Shown here one piece after another: positions 32,877 through 41,174 of a stretch of DNA of 49,105 bases. The translations under genes were made by a program, and so were the position numbers. The notes under the pieces were generated by a model, which was not told where the DNA came from, did not search any database, and saw only the letters and a program-made list of their open reading frames with translations. Source of the stretch: Rhodovarius lipocyclicus. GTDB lineage: Bacteria > Pseudomonadota > Alphaproteobacteria > Acetobacterales > Acetobacteraceae. Location: positions 1 to 49,105 of the forward strand of contig NZ_JAAABL010000029.1 of the NCBI RefSeq assembly GCF_009900765.1, given 5' to 3'. How positions within the stretch are numbered: position 1 is the first letter of the stretch; each line of letters starts with the position of its first letter.

Positions 32877-33494
32877 ATGGCGGGTGGGGAGATCCCGCCC
32901 GCCATCGCCACCGCCATCATCGAAGCCGGGCGCCGGATGGACGCCCGCGGCTGGGTGCCGGCCACGGCGGGGAATTTCTCCGTCCGGCTCGGCCCCGGCC
33001 GCATCGCCATCACGCGCTCCGGCTTCCACAAGGGGCTGCTGACGCCCGATGCGCTGATGGTGGTCGATGAGGCGGGCGTGGCCGAGGACGCATCCCTGCG
33101 CCCCTCGGCCGAGACCGGGCTGCATTGCGGCATCTACCGGCGCTTCCCCCAGGCGGGGGCGGCGCTGCATGGCCATTCCGTGCCGGTCACCGTGCTGTCC
33201 CGCCGGGTCGGCGGGGCGATCACGCTGTCGGGCTATGAGCTGCTGAAGGCCTTTCCGGGCCTGGCCACGCATGAGGCCAGCATCAGCCTGCCGGTGCTGG
33301 ACAACGACCAAGATATCCCCCGCCTGCAATCGCGGGTGGAGGCGCTGTGGGACCAGGGCGCGACCCATATCCCCGGTTATCTGATCCGCGGTCATGGCGT
33401 ATATGTCTGGGGCCGCGACATGCCCGAGGCGCTGCTCCGCCTCGAGGCTCTGGAATTCATGCTCGCCTGCGAGCTGGAAGCGAGGAAACTGTGA
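32877..33494 (+). CDS. mtnB: Methylthioribulose-1-phosphate dehydratase
   Basis: A 205-residue class II aldolase-fold enzyme of methionine salvage that dehydrates 5-methylthioribulose-1-phosphate. ATAGNFSVRL near residue 30, ITRSGFHKGLL, ALHGHSV (zinc-binding His pair near residue 100) and LIRGHGVYVWG (third His) are the expected motifs. The start follows tatA by 3 bp. The 3' end overlaps the mtnD GTG start by four bases (GTGA). Together with mtnD and mtnC it makes a three-gene salvage block. Confidence 0.93.
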   Translation: MAGGEIPPAIATAIIEAGRRMDARGWVPATAGNFSVRLGPGRIAITRSGFHKGLLTPDALMVVDEAGVAEDASLRPSAETGLHCGIYRRFPQAGAALHGHSVPVTVLSRRVGGAITLSGYELLKAFPGLATHEASISLPVLDNDQDIPRLQSRVEALWDQGATHIPGYLIRGHGVYVWGRDMPEALLRLEALEFMLACELEARKL

Positions 33495-34030
33495 GCCTGC
33501 TGACCGTGCGTGACGCCGCCACCGGCGCCCTGGAACTGCGCGTGGCCGAGACCGCCGCGATCGCTCAGGCCCTGCGGCCGCTCGGCGTGCGCTTCGAGCG
33601 CTGGCCCGCCAAGGACATCCCGGCCGAGGCCAGCGCCGAACAGGTGCTGGAAGCCTATCGCCCCGAGCTGGACGCCTTCCTGGGCGAGACCGGCGCCGGC
33701 AGCGCCGACGTGATCAAGCTGGACCCCAGCCACCCCCAGGCCGCCGCGATGCGCGCGAAATTCCTGAACGAGCACACCCACAGCGAGGATGAGGTCCGCT
33801 TCTTCCACGCCGGCTCGGGCAATTTCATCCTGCACGTGAACGGCAAGATCTATGACGCCTTCTGCACGGCGGGCGACCTGATCAGCGTGCCGGCCAACAC
33901 CCTGCACTGGTTCGACGCCGGCGAGGCGCCGAGCTTCACCGCCGTGCGGGTGTTCACCGACACCTCCGGCTGGGTGCCGCATTTCACCGAGAGCGGCATC
34001 TCCGAGCGTTTCCCCGCCATCACCGCCTGA
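33491..34030 (+). CDS. mtnD: Acireductone dioxygenase (ARD)
   Basis: A 179-residue cupin enzyme that cleaves the acireductone intermediate of methionine salvage. The metal-binding HxH...E set lies in NEHTHSEDEVRFF, and the last His in NTLHWFDAG. RVFTDTSGWVPHF ends the core. It starts with GTG in a four-base overlap with mtnB, which implies coupled translation. The metal decides the product (iron: keto-acid and formate; nickel: off-pathway), and this cannot be read from the sequence. Confidence 0.93.
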   Translation: MSLLTVRDAATGALELRVAETAAIAQALRPLGVRFERWPAKDIPAEASAEQVLEAYRPELDAFLGETGAGSADVIKLDPSHPQAAAMRAKFLNEHTHSEDEVRFFHAGSGNFILHVNGKIYDAFCTAGDLISVPANTLHWFDAGEAPSFTAVRVFTDTSGWVPHFTESGISERFPAITA

Positions 34031-34066
34031 CGGCCGGCGCCCTTCCTTTTTCCCGGAGCACCAAGC

Positions 34067-34759
34067 ATGACCACCAGGCCCCAGCTGGTGCTGACGGATA
34101 TCGAGGGCACGACAACCGCGATTTCCTTCGTGCACCGCACGCTGTTCCCCTTCGCCGCCGAGGCGCTGGAGGGGTTCTTGGCGTCGCACACGCGCGACGT
34201 GGCGCCGATCCTGGCAGAGATCCAGGCCATGGAACCCGGCCGCCCGCCGCTGGAGACCTTGCGCGCCTGGATGGCGGCCGATGCCAAGGTGACGCCGCTG
34301 AAGACCCTGCAGGGGCTGATCTGGCGCCAGGGCTATGAGGATGGGCGCCTCAAGGGCCATCTGTGGCCCGATGTGGCGCCCGAACTGCGCCGCTGGCATG
34401 CCGGTGGGGTGGGGCTGGCCGTCTATTCCTCGGGCTCCGAGGAGGCGCAGCGGCTGATCTTCGGCCATTCCGTGGCCGGCGACCTGGTGCCGCTGTTCCG
34501 TGACTTCTTCGACACCCGCATGGGCGCCAAGCGCGTGGCCGCGAGCTATGCCGCCATCGCCGTCGCGCTGGCGCTGGCGCCGGGCGATATCCTGTTCCTG
34601 TCCGACATCGGCGCGGAGCTGGATGCGGCCCGGGCCTCCGGCCTGCGCACCTGCCAGCTCGTCCGGCCCGAGGACGGCACGCTGCCTGTCCCGGACCATC
34701 CGCGGGCGCGTGATTTCGCTGACGTGACAAGCCTGTTCGGTTTGCCATCCGCCGGGTGA
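34067..34759 (+). CDS. mtnC: Acireductone synthase (enolase-phosphatase E1)
   Basis: A 230-residue HAD-superfamily enzyme of methionine salvage that enolises and dephosphorylates the diketone phosphate. VLTDIEGTTTAISFVHRTLFPFA holds the HAD motif I (DIEGTT variant typical of E1). AVYSSGSEEAQRLIFGHS is motif II and ILFLSDIGAELDAARASGL is motif IV. It follows mtnD by 36 bp. mtnA, mtnK/mtnP and the final aminotransferase are not in the window. Confidence 0.94.
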   Translation: MTTRPQLVLTDIEGTTTAISFVHRTLFPFAAEALEGFLASHTRDVAPILAEIQAMEPGRPPLETLRAWMAADAKVTPLKTLQGLIWRQGYEDGRLKGHLWPDVAPELRRWHAGGVGLAVYSSGSEEAQRLIFGHSVAGDLVPLFRDFFDTRMGAKRVAASYAAIAVALALAPGDILFLSDIGAELDAARASGLRTCQLVRPEDGTLPVPDHPRARDFADVTSLFGLPSAG

Positions 34760-34813
34760 CAGCGCCCCCCGGCCCGGTCTAGAAACCCGCACCCGCCCTC
34801 GGGAGCAGCCATC

Positions 34814-35797
34814 ATGATCAATGTGTATACCGTCCAAAACGGGCAGATGCTGCTGCGCGAAGGCGTGCAGGAGCCCGAGGCCCTGCGCGGCGCGGTCTGG
34901 ATCGACCTGCTGAATCCCAGCTCCGCCGAGGAACGCGCGGTGCAGGACGCGCTGCGCATCGAGGTGCCGACGCGCGAGGAGATGCAGGAGATCGAAAGCT
35001 CCTCCCGCCTGTACAAGGAGGGCGAGGACCTGTTTCTGACCGCCAGCTTCCTGTACGGGATGGAGGCGGGGGAGTTCGGCTCCACCGCCATCACCTATGT
35101 GCTGACGGGCGCGACCCTGGTGACCGTGCGCTACGCCACGCCCAAGGCCTTTCCGATGTTCGCCGCCCGCTGCCAGAAGGCGCCCGCCCTGCTGGCCAGC
35201 CCCGACGCGGTGATGCTGCACCTGTTCGAGCAGATCGTGGACCGGCTGGCCGATATCCTGGAGCGCCTGGGCCTCGACATGGACCGCGCTTCCTCCGAGG
35301 CGTTCCGCGCGGCCCGCAAGGGCATGAAGGCCAACCAGCGCGACGACACGCTGAAGACCACGCTGGTCACGCTCGGCCAGGTGGGTGAGGTGACGACGCG
35401 CGCCTCGGAAACCCTGCTCGGCCTGTCGCGCATCCTGACCTTCGTGGGCGCGGAGAAGGGGACGGCGATCCGCAAGGAGAACCAGTCCACCATCAAGACC
35501 CTGGTGCGGGACGTGCGCTCCCTGGTGGAGCACGCGAACTTCCTGAACAACCGGGCGAATTTCCTGCTCGACGCGGTGCTGGGCATCATCAATGTCGAGC
35601 AGAACAGCATCATCAAGACCTTCACCGTGGTGTCGGTGGCGCTGATGCCGCCCACGCTGATCGCCAGCATCTATGGCATGAACTTCCAGCACATGCCGGA
35701 GCTGGAATGGCAGGTGGGCTATCCGCTGGCGATCGTGCTGATGATCGCCACCGCGGTGCTGCCGGTGCTGTATTTCAAGCGCAAGGGCTGGCTGTAG
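34814..35797 (+). CDS. corA: CorA family magnesium/divalent cation transporter
   Basis: A 327-residue protein. It has a long cytoplasmic N-terminal domain rich in helices and two C-terminal transmembrane helices. The selectivity motif GMN is present (SIYGMNFQHMPELEW) between them, and the protein ends with a basic KRKGWL tail. The NRANFLLDAVLGIINVEQNSIIK stalk helix is typical. It moves Mg2+, Co2+ or Ni2+ inward. The gene stands alone after mtnC, with a 54-bp gap, and may be part of the same transcript. Confidence 0.94.
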   Translation: MINVYTVQNGQMLLREGVQEPEALRGAVWIDLLNPSSAEERAVQDALRIEVPTREEMQEIESSSRLYKEGEDLFLTASFLYGMEAGEFGSTAITYVLTGATLVTVRYATPKAFPMFAARCQKAPALLASPDAVMLHLFEQIVDRLADILERLGLDMDRASSEAFRAARKGMKANQRDDTLKTTLVTLGQVGEVTTRASETLLGLSRILTFVGAEKGTAIRKENQSTIKTLVRDVRSLVEHANFLNNRANFLLDAVLGIINVEQNSIIKTFTVVSVALMPPTLIASIYGMNFQHMPELEWQVGYPLAIVLMIATAVLPVLYFKRKGWL

Positions 35798-35866
35798 GGG
35801 TTTGAGGCGGGTCAAGGCCCGCCGGCCCGCCTGGGCCTAGCCTCTCCCGCTCAGGAGGGGCCGCGC

Positions 35867-36451
35867 ATGACCCGCATCACCATCATCCAGGGCCACCCGG
35901 ACCCCGTGGGCGGGCATCTGCTCCACGCCCTGGCCGGTGCCTATGCCATGGCCGCCCAGGCCGCAGGGCATGAGGTGCGGGTGCTGGAGGTCGCGCGCCT
36001 GCGCGTGCCGCCCCTGCTGACCGCCGAGGATTTCGCCTCGGAGGCCATCGCCCCCGACATCCGCGCCGCGCAGGAGAGCTTGGCCTGGGCGCAGCACTGG
36101 GTGGTGTTCTATCCCCTGTGGCTGGGCTGCATGCCGGCGGGGCTGAAGGCGTTCTGGGAACAGGCGCTGCGCCCGGGCTTCGTGCGGGAGGGCGGGCAGG
36201 ACATCACCACCGGCCGGCTGCGCCTGAAGGGCCGCACGGCCCATGTGGTGGTCAGCATGGGCATGCCGGGCTTCATCTATCGCTGGTTCTATGGCGCGCC
36301 GGGGGTGAAGGCGCTGGAACGCAACATCCTGGGCTTCATCGGCGTGAAGCCCCGGCGGCGGACCATCATCGGCGGCGTGGGGCAGATGACGGCCGAACGG
36401 GCCAAGGCCTGGCTGGCGCGGATGGAGGCGGCGGGCAGGGCGGCTGGTTAA
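35867..36451 (+). CDS. NAD(P)H-dependent oxidoreductase, flavodoxin-fold (MdaB/KefF-like)
   Basis: A 194-residue quinone-reductase-like protein. RITIIQGHPDP at the N-terminus binds FMN/FAD phosphate. HWVVFYPLWLGCMPAGLKAFWEQAL is the central family motif. VSMGMPGFIYRWFYGAPGVKALERNILGFIGVKP matches the C-terminal half. GGAGGGG precedes the ATG. It likely reduces quinones or electrophiles with NAD(P)H. Its TAA overlaps the stop of the convergent ABC-F gene inside the sequence TTAA. Confidence 0.9.
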   Translation: MTRITIIQGHPDPVGGHLLHALAGAYAMAAQAAGHEVRVLEVARLRVPPLLTAEDFASEAIAPDIRAAQESLAWAQHWVVFYPLWLGCMPAGLKAFWEQALRPGFVREGGQDITTGRLRLKGRTAHVVVSMGMPGFIYRWFYGAPGVKALERNILGFIGVKPRRRTIIGGVGQMTAERAKAWLARMEAAGRAAG

Positions 36452-38259
36452 CCCCCCAGCTCCTCCTTCAGCATTTCCAGCCGCAGCCATTCCTCCTCGG
36501 CCTCGGCCAGCGCCTGCTGGCGCTGCGCCAGGGCGTCGCTGCGCTGCTGGAAGCCCTTGGGGTCGCGGGCATACAGGCCGGGGTCGGCCAGCCATTTCTC
36601 CAGCACCGCGATCTCCTGGGACAGCTTCTCCATCTGGCCGGGCAGGCTGGCCAGGGCGTGCTGGTCCTTGAAGGACATTTTCCGCGCCTGGGCGGGGGCC
36701 GCCTCGGCACGGGGTTCGGCGGCGGGCCTGGGCCTGGCGGCGGGGGCCACGGCGCGGGCGGCCACGCCTTCTCCGCGCTGGTTCAGCATGTCGGAATAGC
36801 CGCCGGCATATTCCTGCCAGCGGCCGTCCCCCTCGCTCATGATCACGCTGGTGCAGACGCGGTCCAGGAAATCGCGGTCATGGCTGACCAGCAGCACCGT
36901 GCCGGCGTAATCCGCCAGCAGGTCCTGCAGCAGGTCCAGCGTCTCCAGGTCCAGGTCGTTGGTGGGCTCGTCCAGCACCAGCAGGTTGCTGGGCATGGCG
37001 AGCGCCCGGGCCAGCAGCAGCCGCCCGCGCTCCCCGCCCGAAAGCTTGCCGACCGGCGTGCGCGCCTGCTGCGGCTGGAACAGGAAATCCTGCATGTAGC
37101 CCATGACGTGGCGCGGCTGGCCCGCCACCCACACCTGGTCGCCGCGCCCGTCGGTCAGCGTGTCGGCCAGGCTGCGGTTGGGGTCCAGGCTGCCGCGCAT
37201 CTGCTCCAGCGTCGCCATTTCCAGATTGGTGCCGAGCTTCACCGTGCCGCTGTCGGGTGCCAGCGCCCCGGTCAGGATGTTCAGCAGCGTGGTCTTGCCC
37301 GCGCCGTTGGCGCCCACGATGCCCACCCGGTCGCCCTTGATGATGCGGGTGGAGAAATCGCGCACCACCGTGCGGTCGCCCCAGGCCTTGCTGACATCCT
37401 CGGCCGAGATCACCAGCGTGCCGGAGCCCTGCGCCTCGGCCGCCTGCATGGTCGCGGTGCCGGTGGGGCGCACGCGGGTGCGCCGGGCCTCGCGCAGCGC
37501 CGCCAGCTCCGCCACGCGGCGCACGTTGCGCTTGCGCCGGGCGGTCACGCCATAGCGCATCCAGTGTTCCTCGCGGACGATCTGGCGGTCCAGCTTGTGG
37601 GCCTCGCGCTCCTCCTCCTCCAGCACCTGTTCGCGCCAGGCCTCGAATTCGCCGAAGCCGCGGTCCATCCGGCGGGTCACGCCGCGGTCCAGCCACAGCG
37701 TCGCCTTGGACAGGCGCGACAGGAAGCGCCGGTCATGGCTGATCAGCACCAGCGCGCCGCGCATGGCCGACAGCTCGCCCTCCAGCCACTCGATCGCCGG
37801 CAGGTCCAGGTGGTTGGTCGGCTCGTCCAGCAGCAGGATGTCGGGCGAGGGCGCCAGCGCGCGGGCCAGCGCCGCCCGGCGGGTCTCCCCGCCCGAGAGG
37901 TTGCCTGGCTGCTCCTCCCCGGTCAGGCCCAGCCCCTCCAGCAGGTTGCGGGCGCGATAGGGCTCGTCGGAGGGGCCGAGGCCCGACATCACGTAATCCA
38001 GCACCGTGGCATGGCCCGCCAGGTCGGGTTCCTGCGGCAGGTAGCGCAGGGTGGCGCCGGGCTGCAGGAAGCGCGTGCCGGATTCGGCCTGCAACTCCCC
38101 GGCCGCGATGCGCAGCAGCGTGGATTTGCCGCTGCCGTTGCGCCCCACCAGCGCCAGTCGCTCCCCGGGCGAGACCGACAGCCCCGCCCCGTTCAGCAGC
38201 GGCGCGCCGCCCAGGGTGAAGCTGATATTGTCGAGGATGAGAAGCGGAGGTGCGGCCAT
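36448..38259 (-). CDS. ABC-F family ATPase, Uup-like
   Basis: A 603-residue soluble protein with two ATP-binding cassettes and no membrane segment. Walker A motifs are GRNGSGKST (about residue 38) and GANGAGKTT (about 317). Signature motifs are LSGGETRR and LSGGERGR. Each cassette has LLDEPTNHLDL or VLDEPTNDLDLE. An Arg-rich linker and a C-terminal coiled coil (about 530-600) match Uup rather than EttA. Such proteins act on ribosomes or on DNA branch structures. The start is the ATG at 38259. It follows the MaoC-type gene by 31 bp. Confidence 0.92.
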   Translation of the reverse strand: MAAPPLLILDNISFTLGGAPLLNGAGLSVSPGERLALVGRNGSGKSTLLRIAAGELQAESGTRFLQPGATLRYLPQEPDLAGHATVLDYVMSGLGPSDEPYRARNLLEGLGLTGEEQPGNLSGGETRRAALARALAPSPDILLLDEPTNHLDLPAIEWLEGELSAMRGALVLISHDRRFLSRLSKATLWLDRGVTRRMDRGFGEFEAWREQVLEEEEREAHKLDRQIVREEHWMRYGVTARRKRNVRRVAELAALREARRTRVRPTGTATMQAAEAQGSGTLVISAEDVSKAWGDRTVVRDFSTRIIKGDRVGIVGANGAGKTTLLNILTGALAPDSGTVKLGTNLEMATLEQMRGSLDPNRSLADTLTDGRGDQVWVAGQPRHVMGYMQDFLFQPQQARTPVGKLSGGERGRLLLARALAMPSNLLVLDEPTNDLDLETLDLLQDLLADYAGTVLLVSHDRDFLDRVCTSVIMSEGDGRWQEYAGGYSDMLNQRGEGVAARAVAPAARPRPAAEPRAEAAPAQARKMSFKDQHALASLPGQMEKLSQEIAVLEKWLADPGLYARDPKGFQQRSDALAQRQQALAEAEEEWLRLEMLKEELGG

Positions 38260-38290
38260 GGGGCGCGGATGGGGCCCCGGGCGCGCCGCG

Positions 38291-38770
38291 TCAAGCCGGG
38301 CGTTTGCGCAGCAGGTAGCGGTGGCGGCCTTCCAGCACCAGCTCGCCCTTCTGGTTGTGCACGGTGCTGGCCAGCCCCACCACGCCGGTGGTGCGGTTGG
38401 GCGACAGTTCATCCACCGTCAGGCAGGGATACAGCGTGTCCTGCGCGAAGACCGGGGCCAGGAAACGGCTGGATTGCTCCAGGAAGGCCTTCAGCGAATC
38501 CTCGACCAGATGCGGGAAGATGCCGGCCCCCGCCGCCGTCTGGATCGCCACCTGATAGCCATGGGCCAGCAGACCCGGCATGCCGTGGCGGCGGCAATAT
38601 TCCACATCGTAATGCACCGGATGGTTGTCGCCGGAGGCCGCCTGGAAGGCCAGGAAGATCGCCTCCGTCATCGTGCGGCTGGGCAGGGGGAAGCGCTCGC
38701 CCAGGGCGAAATCCTCGAACCAGCGCTGCTCCGCCACCATGCGGTGGGTGGCGGGGTCGAAAGCGGTCAT
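38291..38770 (-). CDS. MaoC family (hot-dog fold) dehydratase
   Basis: A 159-residue hot-dog protein. The hydratase motif region is ASGDNHPVHYDVEYCRRHGMPGLLAHGYQVA, where Asp and His are the expected catalytic pair (here D-NHPVH). YLLRKRP closes it. AGGAA lies 8 bases before the ATG at 38770. Such proteins hydrate enoyl-CoAs or act on mesaconyl-type CoAs. It is divergent from the YbaK-type gene (42-bp gap) and upstream of the ABC-F gene. Confidence 0.88.
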   Translation of the reverse strand: MTAFDPATHRMVAEQRWFEDFALGERFPLPSRTMTEAIFLAFQAASGDNHPVHYDVEYCRRHGMPGLLAHGYQVAIQTAAGAGIFPHLVEDSLKAFLEQSSRFLAPVFAQDTLYPCLTVDELSPNRTTGVVGLASTVHNQKGELVLEGRHRYLLRKRPA

Positions 38771-38812
38771 GGGCTGTTTCCTCATCTTTTGAGGGCAGGT
38801 TATTCTGCGGCC

Positions 38813-39286
38813 ATGTCCAAGACCACCCGCGCCACCCAGGCGCTGGCGCAGGCCGGCGTCGCCTTCACCCTGCGCCCCTACGACTACGACCCCGGCTCCG
38901 AGCGCGTGGGCCTGCAGGCCGCCGAGGCGCTGGGCGAGAACCCGCGCCGCGTGCTGAAAACCCTGATGGTGGAGGTGGACGGCAAGCCGGGCTGCGTCGT
39001 CATCCCCTCCGACCAGGAACTGTCGATGAAGCGCGTCGCCGCGGCCTTCGGGGGCAAGTCGGCGCAGATGATGAAGCCGCCCGTGGCCGAACGGCTCACC
39101 GGCTATCATGTCGGCGGCATCAGCCCCTTCGGACAGAAAAAGCAGGTGCCGACCGCTGTCGAGGAAACCGCCATGGGCTTCGGGCAGGTGCTGATCAACG
39201 GCGGGCAGCGCGGGCTGCTGCTGGAATTGGCGCCAGGGGATGCGGTGAAAGTGACCAAGGCGGTGACGGCGGCGCTGGTGGCGTGA
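38813..39286 (+). CDS. ybaK: Cys-tRNA(Pro)/Cys-tRNA(Cys) deacylase, YbaK/EbsC type
   Basis: A 157-residue trans-editing enzyme. TRATQALAQAGVAFTLRPYDYDP at the start, VLKTLMVEVDGKPGCVVIPSDQELSMKRVAAAFGGK in the middle, and GYHVGGISPFGQKKQVPTAVEETA are the YbaK signature. It clears cysteine wrongly attached to tRNA(Pro). The start is the ATG at 38813; longer in-frame extensions run back into the opposite maoC gene. It is followed by a palindromic intergenic island. Confidence 0.93.
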   Translation: MSKTTRATQALAQAGVAFTLRPYDYDPGSERVGLQAAEALGENPRRVLKTLMVEVDGKPGCVVIPSDQELSMKRVAAAFGGKSAQMMKPPVAERLTGYHVGGISPFGQKKQVPTAVEETAMGFGQVLINGGQRGLLLELAPGDAVKVTKAVTAALVA

Positions 39287-39314
39287 GGGGGCTCCGCCCC
39301 CCCTGAACCCCCCG

Positions 39315-39516
39315 GCAAGGGGCGCCGCCCCTTGCATCCCCGCAAAGGGTTGTAGCAACCCTTTGGACCCATGGATTGGTGCCTTACCTTGGCAGGTACG
39401 GCGCCATTTTCATTATAAAGTTCAATGAGAAAGACCCTGGCAGGACCAGCGCCAAACGGATGGGGTGCAGGGGCCTTTCGGCTCCTGCCGGGGGTCCAGG
39501 GGGCGGCGCCCCCTGG
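39315..39516. repeat. Palindromic intergenic island (paired inverted modules)
   Basis: Three perfect hairpins lie in the gap between ybaK and purQ: 39315-39335 (GCAAGGGGCG/C/CGCCCCTTGC), 39343-39365 (CAAAGGGTTG/TAG/CAACCCTTTG) and 39496-39516 (CCAGGGGGCG/G/CGCCCCCTGG). The left module (39315-39372) and the reverse complement of the right module (39448-39516) share the order GGGCGCCGCCC, CCCCGGCA or CCCCGCAA, stem, then CACCCCAT or GACCCAT. They face each other around an AT-richer centre (39395-39440). Confidence 0.7.
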
Positions 39517-39531
39517 CTGCGCCCTTCCGGC

Positions 39532-40209
39532 TCAAGCCGCCGTCAAAAAGCTTTCCGCCAGCCCCTGGAACATCGGCAGCCCGTCTTCTCCGCCCACCAG
39601 CGGGTCCACGCAGTTCTCGGGGTGCGGCATCATGCCCATCACCCGCAGGTTGGGCGACAGGATGCCGGCGATGGCGTTGATGCTGCCGTTGCGGTTGGCG
39701 CCGCTGTAGCGCAGGGAGACGAGGCGTTCGCCTTCCAGCCGGGCCAGGGTTTCGGCGTCGCAGAAGTAGTTGCCGTCGCCGTGCGCCATGGTCGCCTTGA
39801 ATTCCTGGCCCTGCTGGTAGCCGCGCGTATAGACGGTGTCGGCGCGTTCCACCCGCATGGTGCAGTCCATCGCCAGGAAGCGCAGGGAGGCGTTCTTCAG
39901 CAGCGCGCCCGGCAGCAGCCCGGCCTCGCACAGCATCTGGAAGCCGTTGCACACGCCCAGCACATGCCCGCCGCGGGCGGCGAAGGCCTTCACCTCGGCC
40001 ATCAGCGGGCTTTGGGCGGCCATGGCGCCGCAGCGCAGGTAGTCGCCGTAGGAGAATCCGCCGGGCAGCACCACCAGGTCCAGCCCCTGGGGCAGGGCGG
40101 TGTCGCGGTGCCACAGCATGGCGGGCTTGCGGCCCGTCACGCGCTCCAGCGCGATCGCCATGTCGCGCTCGCGGTTGGTGCCAGGGAAGACGATGATGGC
40201 GGCCTTCAT
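39532..40209 (-). CDS. purQ: Phosphoribosylformylglycinamidine synthase, glutamine amidotransferase subunit
   Basis: A 225-residue class I glutaminase. [16 protein letters not shown] at the start, [19 protein letters not shown], the nucleophile Cys in [12 protein letters not shown] and the His/Glu of [12 protein letters not shown] complete the triad. With PurS and PurL it makes FGAM in purine synthesis. AGGAGTAACCC precedes the ATG at 40209. A small membrane-protein gene ends three bases upstream. purL, the usual next gene, is not downstream here. Confidence 0.96.
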   Translation of the reverse strand: MKAAIIVFPGTNRERDMAIALERVTGRKPAMLWHRDTALPQGLDLVVLPGGFSYGDYLRCGAMAAQSPLMAEVKAFAARGGHVLGVCNGFQMLCEAGLLPGALLKNASLRFLAMDCTMRVERADTVYTRGYQQGQEFKATMAHGDGNYFCDAETLARLEGERLVSLRYSGANRNGSINAIAGILSPNLRVMGMMPHPENCVDPLVGGEDGLPMFQGLAESFLTAA

Positions 40210-40212
40210 GGG

Positions 40213-40566
40213 TTACTCCTCGATCGCATGCATGGGGGCGCGGCCAGCGTCGCGGCTGGGCAGCATATGGCGGAACAGGGCCTGCCGCGCACGGATTTCC
40301 TCGCGGCTGGGCTTTTCGACGAGCACGTCGCGGTCAGGCTGCATGGCGGCATGGCCCATCAGGCCAGAGAGCACGAGCACCGGAACCGCCAGCATGCAGG
40401 CCAGGAACAGGGTGCGGGGCGGCAGTACGCAGCGCCAGGCCGTTGGCAGCAGCCAGCGCACCAGCCCCATCAACGGCAGCGCCAGCAGCGCGAGCCCCGC
40501 CAGCAGCGCCGCCAGCACCAGGGCCGGCATCACCGGGAAATACATCAGCGCCGCAGAGATCCCCAT
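40213..40566 (-). CDS. Small membrane protein of unknown function in the pur cluster
   Basis: A 117-residue protein with two or three N-terminal hydrophobic segments (about residues 5-38 and 50-70) and a charged cytoplasmic-looking tail (RDVLVEKPSREEIRARQALFRHML). I do not recognise the family. It has the same strand and GC content as its neighbours, ends three bases before the purQ start, and starts with an ATG preceded by CAGGAGGTTG, a strong ribosome-binding site. It is therefore probably real and co-transcribed with purQ. Confidence 0.6.
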   Translation of the reverse strand: MGISAALMYFPVMPALVLAALLAGLALLALPLMGLVRWLLPTAWRCVLPPRTLFLACMLAVPVLVLSGLMGHAAMQPDRDVLVEKPSREEIRARQALFRHMLPSRDAGRAPMHAIEE

Positions 40567-40642
40567 GACGCAACCTCCTGCCGCGGGCGGGGCTGGCGGA
40601 TCGGTCCCGCATGATCATGCCCCCGCCTTCATGCCCCCGCCT

Positions 40643-40906
40643 TCACGAAAGCCAGATCCGCAGCCATTGCAGCCCGCCCAGCACCAGCATGGTGACGAGC
40701 GCCGCGATGGCTGCGGCGGTGACCCAGCGGTCGATCACGCGCTTCTGGCGCGCGGCGAACCCCCGGGCTGGCGTGGGGCCTTTCCGCCTCTCCCGCCAGG
40801 ACAGGCCCATGGCGGTGAAGAAGGTGAGCCCCAGCATCATGAAAAGCGATAACTTTACCACCGCGTTACCACGGGGCGCGCGAAGGTAGCCATGCACCGC
40901 CGGCAT
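40643..40906 (-). CDS. Small membrane protein of unknown function
   Basis: An open frame of 87 codons with two hydrophobic helices (KLSLFMMLGLTFFTAMGLS and WVTAAAIAALVTMLVLGGL) separated by a basic loop (WRERRKGPTPARGFAARQKR). The true start is unclear: the ATG at 40906 has no good ribosome-binding site, and a GTG near 40861 or 40858, just before VKLSLF, is an alternative. It lies between purS and the other small membrane-protein gene, same strand. The family is not recognised. Confidence 0.45.
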   Translation of the reverse strand: MPAVHGYLRAPRGNAVVKLSLFMMLGLTFFTAMGLSWRERRKGPTPARGFAARQKRVIDRWVTAAAIAALVTMLVLGGLQWLRIWLS

Positions 40907-40934
40907 ACCGCGAAGGGCAGGCCGGCGGACAGGT

Positions 40935-41174
40935 TCAAATCGCCTCGACCGTGAAGCTCTCGATCACGGTATTGGCCAGCAGCTTGCGGGCCATCTCCTC
41001 GCCGGCGGCCTTGGCGGCCGCCGCGTCGGTTTCCGCGACATCCAGGATGATGACCTTGCCGGCCCGCACATCCTCGACACCCGCGAAGCCCAGGCCGCCC
41101 AGCGCCTGCTGGATGGCCTTGCCCTGCGGGTCCAGCACGCCGTTCTTCGGCATGACGGTCACGCGCAGTTTCAT
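40935..41174 (-). CDS. purS: Phosphoribosylformylglycinamidine synthase subunit PurS
   Basis: A 79-residue protein: [20 protein letters not shown], then [19 protein letters not shown] and [13 protein letters not shown]. This is the complete small PurS subunit that bridges PurL and PurQ. Its ATG overlaps the purC stop by four bases (ATGA), so the two are co-translated. Normal length for the family. Confidence 0.95.
   Translation of the reverse strand: MKLRVTVMPKNGVLDPQGKAIQQALGGLGFAGVEDVRAGKVIILDVAETDAAAAKAAGEEMARKLLANTVIESFTVEAI

Noticed and set aside
36118-39306. A 1062-codon plus-strand open frame across the ABC-F, maoC and ybaK region
   Set aside because: It is an antisense or off-frame shadow of real genes, rich in Gly, His and Gln, with no recognisable domain.
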